Shown here: positions 52,193 through 60,418 of the stretch, one piece after another
How positions within the stretch are numbered: the stretch's first letter is position 1
How the letters are laid out: each line of letters begins with the position of its first letter
Assembly: GCA_009377645.1 (NCBI GenBank)
Contig: WHTQ01000009.1
Location: 27,442 to 91,441, forward strand
Origin: Micromonosporaceae bacterium
GTDB taxonomy: Bacteria > Actinomycetota > Actinomycetes > Mycobacteriales > Micromonosporaceae
Direction: 5' to 3'
Length of the DNA stretch: 64,000 nt
Translations under genes and position numbers: made by a program
The notes under the pieces: generated by a model
Seen by the model: the letters and a program-made list of their open reading frames with translations, nothing else
What the model was told of the DNA's origin: nothing
Databases searched by the model: none

Positions 52193-53818
52193 ATGCCGAC
52201 CGCCATCATGATCCGCGACTGGGTCCGGCAACGCCTGGACCGGGTCAGATCTCTGGTGCCGGCCGGGTTCCAGGCGGGGTTCCCGCCGCCGACGAGCCCG
52301 ATCCGCGATCACGCGGTCGTGCTCGGCTGGTCGGAGCGGCTGCTCTCGATCATGCCGGTCCTGGTCGGCGGTGACCCGACCCGCGCGCCCAGCCGCGTCG
52401 CCGTGCTGGCCAACCAGGACCGGGCGGCGATGGCGGCCCGGCTGCGCCCGGCCGCCGGCCTGCCCCGGGACACCCGGGTGGTCTGCCACCGGGGCGACCC
52501 GGGCGACCCGGAGGCGCTTGCCCGGGTGAGCCCGCGGACGGCCCGGTCGGTGGTCGTCCTGTCCGCGGACGGCTCGCCCACCGATCGGGACGCGCAGCTG
52601 GTCCGGACCCTGCTCGCGCTCGAGGACCGGCGCGCCGGCCGGCCGGAGACCGGGCAGGTGCTCGCCTGCCTGAGCGATCCGGCCAACCTGCCCGCAGTAC
52701 GGCTGGCCGGTGCCGCCGGCACCCGGATCGTCGACGTCACCGACCTCGCCGCCCGGCTGCTGGTCCAGACCTGCCTGCAGCCCGGCCTGGCGGCGGTCTA
52801 CACGAACCTGCTCGGCATGGGCGGGGCGAAGCTGCACGTGCAGCCGGAGCCGGCGCTGGCCGGGCACACGTACGGGCAGGCGATGCACGCGTACCGGACC
52901 GCGTCGGTGATCGGGCTGCGGGCCGGGGACGGCCCGGTCGCTCTCAACCCGCACGGCCAGACACCGGTCCGGCCGGGCGACCGGGTCATCGCGCTGGCCG
53001 GCGACGGCGGCTCGGTCGAGCTCCACCCGGAGCCGCCGCAACCGGTGGGCCAACCCTCGATCACCGGCTACTCCGACCCGACTCCGGGCCGGTCCCGGGT
53101 GCTGGTGCTGGGCTGGAACCAGCGGGCCGGGGCGGTGCTGTTCCAGCTTGACCAGCAGCTCCCGCCCGGCTCCGAGGTGTCGGTGGTGACCCGCCACCCG
53201 GCCGCGGCGACGGTGCTCAGCCAGCTGGCCGGGCACCTGGACAACCTGGTGCTGACCTTCAAGGACGACGACGGTGCCGGACGGGTCGTCCTGGACTCGC
53301 TCGGGATCGAGGTGTACGACCGGGTTCTGGTGCTGTGCGAGGACGACGCCGCCGACCCCCGGACGCTGCTCACCCTGCTGCACCTGCGCAGCCTGCGGGA
53401 CCGGCTGCCAGCCGATGCCGGGTGGCCGTCGGTGGTCGCCGAGCTGGCCGACCCGTCCAACCGCCCGCTGGCCCGGGCCACCCGGGCCGATGACGTGGTC
53501 GTCACCGAGCTGCTGGTCGGGCTGCTGGTCGCCCGGATCGCCGGAGACCCGACCGGTGGACCGGTCTACGCGAGCCTGCTCGACCCGCACGGTGCCCGGA
53601 TCTGCCTGATCCCCGCCGAACGGTACGTCCGGCTGGGGGAGCCGGTTACCTTCCAGGCCGTGGTGGAGGCGGCCCGCTGGCGCTGGGAGACCGCGGTCGG
53701 CTACCGGGTGGCCGGCTCCGGTCCGCCCGGGCGGGCCGGGGTGGTGCTGCCCCCGGACAAGGCCGCGCCGCTCGTCCTGCACCCGGGGGACCAGGTGATC
53801 GTCCTCGCCGGGGCGTGA
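52193..53818 (+). CDS. CASTOR/POLLUX-like regulatory protein lacking channel helices
   Basis: A 541-residue protein with two tandem RCK-like Rossmann units: HAVVLGWSERLLSIMPVLVGG near residue 40 and RVLVLGWNQRAGAVLFQLDQQL near residue 302, plus ligand-domain segments (VRPGDRVIALAGDG, LHPGDQVIVLAGA). This matches bacterial CASTOR/POLLUX-like ion channel proteins, but the usual N-terminal membrane helices are missing and no hydrophobic frame lies upstream. It may be a soluble regulator. It is the only plus-strand gene in its neighbourhood. Confidence 0.75.
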   Translation: MPTAIMIRDWVRQRLDRVRSLVPAGFQAGFPPPTSPIRDHAVVLGWSERLLSIMPVLVGGDPTRAPSRVAVLANQDRAAMAARLRPAAGLPRDTRVVCHRGDPGDPEALARVSPRTARSVVVLSADGSPTDRDAQLVRTLLALEDRRAGRPETGQVLACLSDPANLPAVRLAGAAGTRIVDVTDLAARLLVQTCLQPGLAAVYTNLLGMGGAKLHVQPEPALAGHTYGQAMHAYRTASVIGLRAGDGPVALNPHGQTPVRPGDRVIALAGDGGSVELHPEPPQPVGQPSITGYSDPTPGRSRVLVLGWNQRAGAVLFQLDQQLPPGSEVSVVTRHPAAATVLSQLAGHLDNLVLTFKDDDGAGRVVLDSLGIEVYDRVLVLCEDDAADPRTLLTLLHLRSLRDRLPADAGWPSVVAELADPSNRPLARATRADDVVVTELLVGLLVARIAGDPTGGPVYASLLDPHGARICLIPAERYVRLGEPVTFQAVVEAARWRWETAVGYRVAGSGPPGRAGVVLPPDKAAPLVLHPGDQVIVLAGA

Positions 53819-53849
53819 CCCGGCCGGGCTGGGCGCGCGGCCCGCTCGT

Positions 53850-55256
53850 TTAGTAGGCCCGGCTGAGGATCGCGACCAGGCCGGGCTCGTCCTCGCGGTC
53901 CGGCACCGTGCCGTCTGGACGCACCAGGCACCGGACGGTCACCGCCTCCTGGCCGGCCCGGGCCTCGCCTTCCGGACCGACCGCCGCCCACGGGAGCCGC
54001 GCCCAACCGGTGCGGGCCGCCTCGATCGCCTCATCCAGTGTGGACACGTCAGTGGTGCGGGACTCCCGCAGCGCCAACGCCTCCTCGTACAGCCCCTGCT
54101 GGTCGGACTCCAGCGCGGACCGGACCGCGGCGACCACCGCGCCCAGCGGAGTCGGCTGCTTCGAGCCATCCCGGCGGCGCACCAGCACCGCGTTGCCGGC
54201 GGCCAGGTCCCGCGGCCCCACCTCGACCCGCACCGGGTAGCCCTTCAGCTCCGCGTCGACCGCCCGGCGCCCGAACGCGGTCTCCACCCGGTCGTCCAGC
54301 GCCGCCCGTACTCCGGCGTCGTGCAGCGCGTCCCGCACCTTGGCCGCCGCCTCGACCACCCCCTCGCCGGCCTTGACGGCCATGACCAGGGCCTGTACCG
54401 GGGCCAGCCGGGGCGGCACCCGCAACCCATGGTCGTCGCCGTGGCCCATGATCAGGCCGCCGACCATCCGGGTAGAGGTCCCCCACGAGGTGGTCCAGGC
54501 GTGCTCCTCGGTCCCGCCCCGGGAGGAGTACGTGATGGCGAAGGCCCGGGCGAAGTTCTGCCCCAGCTCGTGCGAGGTGCCCATCTGCAGCGCCTTGCCG
54601 TCGCCCATCATCGCTTCCAGGGTGAGCGTGTTGGTCGCCCCGGCGAACCGCTCCTGGGCGGTCTTCCGCCCGCACAGCACCGGCATCGCGAGCACGTTCA
54701 CCATGAAGTCCTCGTACGCCTCGTGCAGGATCTTGCGGGCGTAGCCGCGGGCGTCCGCCTCGGTGGCGTGCGCGGTGTGGCCCTCCTGCCACAGGAACTC
54801 GCTGGTGCGCAGGAACACCCGCGGCCGCAGCTCCCATCGCACCACATTGGACCACTGGTTCAACAGCAGCGGCAGGTCGCGGTACGAGTCGACCCACTTG
54901 GCCATGAACTCACCGATCACGGTCTCGCTGGTCGGCCGGACCACCACCGGCTCGGCCAGCTGCTTACCGCCGGCGTGGGTGACCACCGCCAGCTCCGGCG
55001 AGAAGCCCTCCACGTGCTGCGCCTCCCGGCGCAGGTGGGCCTCCGGGATGAACAACGGGAAGTACGCGTTCTGGGCGCCGGCGGCCTTGATCCGGGCGTC
55101 CATCTCGGCCTGCATCCGCTCCCAGATGGCGTACCCGGCCGGCCGGATCACCATGGTGCCCCGTACCGGCCCGTTCTCGGCCAGCTGGGCCTTCGCGACC
55201 ACGTCCTGATACCAGCGCGGGAAGTCTTCCGACCGGGGAGTGAGCACACGTGCCAT
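53850..55256 (-). CDS. proS: Prolyl-tRNA synthetase (short, archaeal/eukaryotic-type)
   Basis: A 468-residue class II synthetase. Motif 1 region GTMVIRPAGYAIWERMQAEMD, motif 2 NVVRWELRPRVFLRTSEFLWQEGHTAHAT and motif 3 GGLIMGHGDDHGLRVPPRLAP are present. It lacks the INS editing insert of the longer bacterial type, and its length fits the archaeal-type form. The anticodon-binding and C-terminal domains follow (LKGYPVRVEVGPRDL). It lies 15 bases after the amidohydrolase gene. Confidence 0.94.
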   Translation of the reverse strand: MARVLTPRSEDFPRWYQDVVAKAQLAENGPVRGTMVIRPAGYAIWERMQAEMDARIKAAGAQNAYFPLFIPEAHLRREAQHVEGFSPELAVVTHAGGKQLAEPVVVRPTSETVIGEFMAKWVDSYRDLPLLLNQWSNVVRWELRPRVFLRTSEFLWQEGHTAHATEADARGYARKILHEAYEDFMVNVLAMPVLCGRKTAQERFAGATNTLTLEAMMGDGKALQMGTSHELGQNFARAFAITYSSRGGTEEHAWTTSWGTSTRMVGGLIMGHGDDHGLRVPPRLAPVQALVMAVKAGEGVVEAAAKVRDALHDAGVRAALDDRVETAFGRRAVDAELKGYPVRVEVGPRDLAAGNAVLVRRRDGSKQPTPLGAVVAAVRSALESDQQGLYEEALALRESRTTDVSTLDEAIEAARTGWARLPWAAVGPEGEARAGQEAVTVRCLVRPDGTVPDREDEPGLVAILSRAY

Positions 55257-55271
55257 GACCGCACATCCTAG

Positions 55272-56351
55272 TCAATGCAGCACCCGACCGCGCAGCACGA
55301 TCCGGCGCGGCGCCCGCACCACCCGCAGGTCGGTGCGCGGGTCCGTGTCGTACGCGACCAGGTCGGCCAGGCCGCCGTGTGCCAGTCCCGGGAACCCCAG
55401 CCACTCCCGGGCCCCCCATGAACCGGCCCGCAGCACGTCGGCCGGCGCCATCCCGGCCTGTGTGTGCAGCCGCAGCATCTCCTCGGCGGCCAGCCCGTGC
55501 GCGATCCCACCGCCCGCGTCGGTGCCGACATAGACCGGCACTCCCGCCTCGACCGCGGCCCGCACCACCGACGGGAACCGGTCGGCCAGCGCCCGCATGT
55601 GGCCGGCGTAGGTCGGGAACCTTGCCTCCGCCCGATCCGCGATCTCCCCGAACGTGGCGACGTTGAGCATGGTCGGCACCAGCGCGGTGCCGCGCCGGGC
55701 CAGCTCGTCGATCAGGTCGGTCGACAGCCCGGTACCGTGCTCCACGCAGTCGATGCCGGCTCGGACGAGCGTGGCCACCGCCTCCTCGGCGAACGTGTGG
55801 GTGGTCATCCGGACCCCGGCGGCGTGCGCGGCGGTGACCGCTCCGGCCAGGGTGTCCGGGTCCCAGGCCGGGGCCAGGTCGCCGACGTCCCGGTCGATCC
55901 AGTCGCCGACCAGCTTTACCCAGCCGTTGCCGGCCGCCGCCTGCGCGGTGACGGTGGCGGCCACCTCGCCGGCCGGAACCTCGACGCCGATGTCCCGCAG
56001 GTAACGCTTGACCGGCGCGACGTGCCGGCCGGCGCGCGCCAGCCGGGGCACGTCCGGGTCGCCGTCCAGCTGCGGATAGGGGTACGGAGACCCGGCGTCC
56101 CGGATCGCCAGCACCCCGGCGTCCCGGTCGATCGCGGCCAGCCCCTTCGCCTCGGCCAGGCTGGTCACCGGGGCGCCGTCCGGGGTCATCCCGATGTGAC
56201 AGTGGGCGTCCACCAGCCCGGGCAGGATGAACCCGCCGTCGACGATCGTCTCGGCACCTGGCACCGGTTCCGTGCTGACCCGGTCGCCGACCAACCACAG
56301 GTCCCGGGTCTCGTCCTCGGGGAGCAGCACCCCGCGTACGTGCAGCACCAT
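55272..56351 (-). CDS. Amidohydrolase-family protein
   Basis: A 359-residue TIM-barrel metallohydrolase. GLVDAHCHIGM gives the HxH metal motif, GNGWVKLVGDW the likely carbamylated Lys, TTHTFAEEAV and VEHGTGLS the later His ligands, and YVGTDAGGGIAHG the catalytic Asp. All key residues are present, so it should be active on a cyclic amide or imide. ATG 56351 is the start. The substrate is unknown; the imidazolonepropionase/prolidase-like amidohydrolases are the nearest group. Confidence 0.85.
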   Translation of the reverse strand: MVLHVRGVLLPEDETRDLWLVGDRVSTEPVPGAETIVDGGFILPGLVDAHCHIGMTPDGAPVTSLAEAKGLAAIDRDAGVLAIRDAGSPYPYPQLDGDPDVPRLARAGRHVAPVKRYLRDIGVEVPAGEVAATVTAQAAAGNGWVKLVGDWIDRDVGDLAPAWDPDTLAGAVTAAHAAGVRMTTHTFAEEAVATLVRAGIDCVEHGTGLSTDLIDELARRGTALVPTMLNVATFGEIADRAEARFPTYAGHMRALADRFPSVVRAAVEAGVPVYVGTDAGGGIAHGLAAEEMLRLHTQAGMAPADVLRAGSWGAREWLGFPGLAHGGLADLVAYDTDPRTDLRVVRAPRRIVLRGRVLH

Positions 56352-56377
56352 GCCCGGCAGCTTACGGGTGCCGGCGG

Positions 56378-56956
56378 TCAGCCCACCTGCCCGTGCAGGG
56401 CCTCCCAGCGCTTGGTCAACGCGGACAGGTCCAGCGTCACCGGCCACGGGCGGTCGGTCTCGAACCGGTCGGTGGACAGGACCGGGTCGCGGTACCTCCC
56501 GGTGGCCGGGTCCAGCGTCAGCTCGGTGAGCGTGATCGGCCCGCGCCGCGGGTTGATCACCCAGTAGCAGGGGACGCCGGCCGAGGCGTACAGCTGCTGC
56601 TTCTCCTGGACCCATTTGAGGGTGTTCTCCGCCGAGAGGACCTCCACGACCAGCGCCGCGTCCTGGACCGGGACCGGGCTGCGGTCGATGTGATCCAGCC
56701 GCACGGCGGCCACGTCCGGGCGAGGCTGGTTGCGCCGGTCGACCAGCAGCGACAGCTCCACGAACGGCGCGACCCCTGGTGGGCAGTTGGCCTCGATCGC
56801 AAGCAGAACCCGGACGCTGAGATCCTGGTGGGGGCCGATGGGGGAGGTCACGACCAGCCTTCCGTTGATCAGCTCATACCGGCGGTCGCGCGGCAACCCG
56901 GCCAAGTCGTCGACCGTCCACTCCCGCCGGTCGGGCAGGCTCAGCGCCGCTGTCAT
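56378..56956 (-). CDS. Uma2-family (DUF820) restriction-endonuclease-fold protein
   Basis: A 192-residue protein with the Uma2 layout: WTVDDLAGLPRDRRYELINGRLVVTSP, NQPRPDVAAVRLDHIDR, ALVVEVLSAENTLKWVQEKQQLY and YASAGVPCYWVINPRRGPITL. The PD...E-x-V core of the PD-(D/E)XK fold is visible. These genes are abundant in Micromonosporaceae and cyanobacteria; their cellular role is not known. It lies between the amidohydrolase gene and ffh. Confidence 0.88.
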   Translation of the reverse strand: MTAALSLPDRREWTVDDLAGLPRDRRYELINGRLVVTSPIGPHQDLSVRVLLAIEANCPPGVAPFVELSLLVDRRNQPRPDVAAVRLDHIDRSPVPVQDAALVVEVLSAENTLKWVQEKQQLYASAGVPCYWVINPRRGPITLTELTLDPATGRYRDPVLSTDRFETDRPWPVTLDLSALTKRWEALHGQVG

Positions 56957-56990
56957 CGTGTCCTCCTCCCGGACGGATGCCGCGATCCTA

Positions 56991-58577
56991 TCAGCCGCTG
57001 TCCCCATCGGTGCGGCGCGCAAGCTTGCCGCTGTCCCCATCGCTTCGGCGCGCAAGCTTGCCGAAGTCGAGCTTCGGGGGTGCGAACCCGTCGCCGGGGG
57101 CGGCGCTCGGTTCGATCCCGGGCGGGAGCTGCGGAACGGCACCGGGGCGCCCGCCCGGCGTACGGGTGCGGGTTCCGCCACCGCTCTTCTTCTGCTTGCG
57201 CTTGTTCTTCGGCGACTTCGTCCCCTTGCGACGGCCGGCACCAGGTAGGCCCATCGCCCCGCCGACCTGCTTGAGCATCTTCTGCGCGTCGGCGAACCGG
57301 TTCAGCAGCTGGTTGACGTCCATGACGGTGTTGCCGGAACCGGTCGCGATCCGGGCCCGGCGGGAACCGTTGATAATCTTCGGGTTGCTCCGCTCGGCCG
57401 CGGTCATCGACCGGATGATCGCGGTCACCTTGTCCAGGTGGGCGTCGTCGACCTCGGCGATCTGGTCCTTCATCTGCGACATCCCCGGCATCATCCCGAG
57501 GATGTTCGCGATCGGACCCATCTTCCGCACCGCCAGCAGCTGCTCCAGGAAGTCATCCAGTGTGAACTGTTCGCCGCCGAGCAGCTTGGCGGTCATCCGC
57601 TCCTTCTGCTCATCCTCGAAGGCGGTCTCGGCCTTCTCGATGAGGGTCAGCTGATCACCCATGCCCAGGATCCGGCCGGCCAGCCGGTCCGGGTGGAAGA
57701 CATCGAAGTCGTCCAGCTTCTCGCCGGTGGAGGCGAACAGGATCGGCTGACCGGTCACGTGCCGCACCGACAGTGCCGCCCCGCCCCGGGCGTCACCGTC
57801 CAGCTTGGCCAGCACTACCCCGGTGATGCCGACCCCGTCCCGGAACGCCTCCGCCGTGGTGACCGCGTCCTGGCCGACCATCGCATCGATCACGAACAGG
57901 ATCTCGTCCGGGTCGGTGGCATCCCGGATCGCCGCCGCCTGCGCCATCATCTCGGTGTCCACACCGAGCCGTCCGGCCGTGTCCACGATCACGATGTCCC
58001 GCGCCTGCCGGCGGGCGTGCTCGACCGCGGCGCGGGCGACCTGCACCGGGTCGCCACTGCGCCCCGGCTCGGCGCCGGCGACGTTGCCCGGCTCCGGCGC
58101 GAACACCTCCACGCCGGCCTGATCCCCCAGCACCCGCAGCTGGTCGACCGCGTTCGGACGCTGCAGGTCGGCGGCGACCAGCAGTGGCTGGTGACCCTGC
58201 CCCTTCAGCCACCGCCCGAGCTTGCCGGCCAGGGTGGTCTTCCCGGAGCCTTGCAGGCCGGCGAGCAGGACCACGGTCGGCGGCTGCTTCGCGAACTGGA
58301 GCCGCCGGCTCTGGCCGCCGAGGATGCCGACCAGCTCCTCCTGGACGATCTTGATGACCTGCTGCGCCGGGTTCAGCGCCTGGGACACCTCGGCGCCGCG
58401 CGCCCGCTCCTTGATCGCGTTGATGAAGGTCCGGACCACCGGCAGCGCCACGTCGGCTTCCAGCAACGCCAGCCGGATCTCCCGGGCGGTGGCGTCGATG
58501 TCGGCGTCGGTGAGCCGGCCCTTGCCCCGCAGCTTGGTGAAGATCTCGGAGAGCCGGTCACTCAAGGTGGCAAACAC
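56991..58577 (-). CDS. ffh: Signal recognition particle protein Ffh
   Basis: A 528-residue SRP GTPase. The N domain is followed by the G domain with LLAGLQGSGKTTLAGKLG, VAADLQRPNAVDQL, VIVDTAGRLGVD, LAKLDGDARGGAALS. The Met-rich M domain (NILGMMPGMSQMKDQI, RIATGSGNTVMDVNQLL) binds 4.5S RNA and signal peptides. The C-terminus has a Lys-rich, then Gly/Pro-rich tail ending in an 11-residue duplication. GTG 58577 is the start. Confidence 0.95.
   Translation of the reverse strand: MFATLSDRLSEIFTKLRGKGRLTDADIDATAREIRLALLEADVALPVVRTFINAIKERARGAEVSQALNPAQQVIKIVQEELVGILGGQSRRLQFAKQPPTVVLLAGLQGSGKTTLAGKLGRWLKGQGHQPLLVAADLQRPNAVDQLRVLGDQAGVEVFAPEPGNVAGAEPGRSGDPVQVARAAVEHARRQARDIVIVDTAGRLGVDTEMMAQAAAIRDATDPDEILFVIDAMVGQDAVTTAEAFRDGVGITGVVLAKLDGDARGGAALSVRHVTGQPILFASTGEKLDDFDVFHPDRLAGRILGMGDQLTLIEKAETAFEDEQKERMTAKLLGGEQFTLDDFLEQLLAVRKMGPIANILGMMPGMSQMKDQIAEVDDAHLDKVTAIIRSMTAAERSNPKIINGSRRARIATGSGNTVMDVNQLLNRFADAQKMLKQVGGAMGLPGAGRRKGTKSPKNKRKQKKSGGGTRTRTPGGRPGAVPQLPPGIEPSAAPGDGFAPPKLDFGKLARRSDGDSGKLARRTDGDSG
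56997..57062 (-). repeat. 33-base tandem duplication in the ffh tail
   Basis: Two adjacent 33-base units (56997-57029 and 57030-57062) differ at only three bases and encode GKLARRSDGDS and GKLARRTDGDS. They form the last residues of Ffh and look like a recent in-frame duplication. Confidence 0.85.
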
Positions 58578-58674
58578 AGTGCAACTTCCCGTGGGTCAGG
58601 TCTGGCCGGACGCGTACGAGTCGAGCGGTCGCCCGACTCCGCAAGGGTAGCCGGCGGCCGGTCCGGGCGCCCGG

Positions 58675-59334
58675 TCAGGCGGCTTCCGGTGCCAGCTCGA
58701 CGCAGCAGGCACCGGGCCGGGGCACCAGCTCCGGGACCACGCCGGCCGCCAGCGTGTCCACCAGACCGGCGAGGAAGGCGTGGTTGAGCCCGCAGACCAG
58801 GGTGGTCTGCCGGGCGGCGAGGGCGTGGAACGGGCAGTTGTGCAGCCGCAGCCGGCCGGTGGAAGCCGGTCGGGGCTCGAACCCGAGCCCGGCCAGCACG
58901 GTCGGGAGGTCGGCCTCCCTGCCCTGCTCCTTGACGGCTGCCCCGAGGTCGCGCCCGCGCTGGTGGGCCTGCCGCCGGGCGGCCTCGGTGGCGTCGGCCG
59001 GCTCGCTGGCGACCGCGTCGGCGAGGATCTCGGCGATCAGCCGGTAGCGGCGCTCCGGAATCGTGATCGCCAGGCCGTCCGGCGCGGCCTGCTCGTACAC
59101 CTTCGGCGACCGCCCCCGCCCGCGCGGCCGGTCGGTCGGCGCCTGGTAGCGGGAGCGCAGCAGCCCGGCGTCGACCAGCTTGTCGAGGTGGAACGCGGCC
59201 AGGCCACGCGAGATGTGCTGGGCGTGGGCCGCCTCCTCCCGGGTCACCGGGTGATCCTGCTGCCGGACGTAGTCGTACAGCGCCCGCCGAGAGCTGTCGA
59301 CGAGTGCGGCCGCGGCGCTCCATCGGTCTTCCAC
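58675..59334 (-). CDS. SufR-like winged-helix regulator with conserved Cys residues
   Basis: A 219-residue regulator. Residues 20-75 form the winged helix (ALYDYVRQQDHPVTREEAA and GLAAFHLDKLVDAGLLRSRY). The C-terminal half has LHNCPFHALAA, VCGLNHAFLAGL and GACCVELAPEA, Cys/His residues in a layout like SufR/DeoR-type Fe-S regulators. No suf operon is beside it. It is divergent from DUF2231 with matching TTATCACCARCG sites at both promoters. Confidence 0.8.
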   Translation of the reverse strand: MEDRWSAAAALVDSSRRALYDYVRQQDHPVTREEAAHAQHISRGLAAFHLDKLVDAGLLRSRYQAPTDRPRGRGRSPKVYEQAAPDGLAITIPERRYRLIAEILADAVASEPADATEAARRQAHQRGRDLGAAVKEQGREADLPTVLAGLGFEPRPASTGRLRLHNCPFHALAARQTTLVCGLNHAFLAGLVDTLAAGVVPELVPRPGACCVELAPEAA

Positions 59335-59344
59335 TCCGGCCAGA

Positions 59345-59424
59345 TTATCACCAGCGAAGGTGCTTGAAATTCTGTCCCGGCTGGGGCAGGATGATCCATT
59401 AGAAACAACGTCCGTTGGTGATAA
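59345..59424. promoter_or_regulatory. Paired operator-like sites in a divergent promoter
   Basis: TTATCACCAGCG (plus strand from 59345) and TTATCACCAACG (minus strand, ending at 59424) are near-identical and in opposite orientation. One lies 10 bases upstream of the regulator ATG, the other about 21 bases upstream of the DUF2231 start. Placement at both promoters suggests one regulator, probably the neighbouring SufR-like protein, controls both. Confidence 0.6.
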
Positions 59425-59445
59425 CTGGCGCGGGAGGGTGCTGCG

Positions 59446-59970
59446 GTGCTACCGATGGAGCAGGCCAAGCGGCCAATCACGGGGATGGCCGGTCGGTACG
59501 GTCATCCGCTGCACCCGGCGCTGGTCGCCGTGCCAATCGGGGCCTGGGTCGCCAGCTTCGTCTTCGATCTCGCCTCGCAGGTGGTGTCCGACCCGGCGGC
59601 GCTGGCGACCGGCTCCCGGTGGCTGATCGCCGTCGGGGTGCTCGGCGCACTGGCGGCCGCCACCATCGGCCTGCTGGACCTGCTCGGCCTGCCGACCGGC
59701 ACCCGGGTCTTCCGCACCGCGATCGTGCACATGTCGCTGATGCTCACGGTGGTGACCGCGTACGCGGTCGGGTTCGCCCTGCGCGATCCGGACCCGACCG
59801 GGCCGGTCCCGGCCGGACTGCTGGCGCTGTCCGCCGCCGCACTGGCCACGCTTACCGCCGGGGCCTACCTCGGCGGCATGCTCGCCTACCGCTACGGCGT
59901 CCGGGTGGCCGACGAGACCACCCAGGCCGACGGATACCAACCCCTGTCCACTGACGTGAAGGAGTCCTGA
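59446..59970 (+). CDS. DUF2231 membrane protein
   Basis: A 174-residue protein with four hydrophobic segments and the DUF2231 hallmark GHPLHPALVAVPIGAW near the start, with a GLLDLLGLPTGTRVFRTAIVHM stretch containing further His residues. The His pattern could bind heme. It starts at GTG 59446 (or ATG 59455) and shares one base with the next gene. It is divergent from the SufR-like regulator. Confidence 0.85.
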   Translation: MLPMEQAKRPITGMAGRYGHPLHPALVAVPIGAWVASFVFDLASQVVSDPAALATGSRWLIAVGVLGALAAATIGLLDLLGLPTGTRVFRTAIVHMSLMLTVVTAYAVGFALRDPDPTGPVPAGLLALSAAALATLTAGAYLGGMLAYRYGVRVADETTQADGYQPLSTDVKES

Positions 59971-60359
59971 TGGGAGTCGCCGCACTGGTCACCTGGCTGG
60001 TCACCGCCGTAGGCGGGTTCGCCATGCTCGGCATCTGGCTGACCCGGGGCGGTCACCGCACCGGCGGCGACAGCCGCCTGGCGCCCGGCCTGCTGTTCAG
60101 CCACGCCGCCCTGGCCGCGGCCGGCCTGGTGGTCTGGATCGTCTACCTGATCGCGGGCGGCGATGCGCTGGCCTGGGTGGCGTTCGTGCTCCTGCTCCCG
60201 GTGGCCCTTCTGGGGTTCACGATGTTCGGGCGCTGGCTCTCGTCCCGCCACACCACTGCCGTCGAGAGCCGGTTCCCGGTCACGATCGTGCTCGGCCACG
60301 GCGTGCTCGCGGCCACCACCCTGGTCCTGGTGCTGCTCACCGCCGCCGGCGTCGGCTGA
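59970..60359 (+). CDS. Small four-helix membrane protein
   Basis: A 129-residue protein with four hydrophobic segments and conserved-looking His residues (FSHAALAAAGLVVW, VLGHGVLAATTLVLV). It starts on the last base of the DUF2231 stop (TGATG), so the two are co-translated and may form one membrane complex. Function is unknown. Confidence 0.7.
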   Translation: MGVAALVTWLVTAVGGFAMLGIWLTRGGHRTGGDSRLAPGLLFSHAALAAAGLVVWIVYLIAGGDALAWVAFVLLLPVALLGFTMFGRWLSSRHTTAVESRFPVTIVLGHGVLAATTLVLVLLTAAGVG

Positions 60360-60418
60360 TCTGGCGCCGAACGCCCCGTTGATCCACACGATCATCCGGA
60401 CACGGTAGTCGTCCGGGC

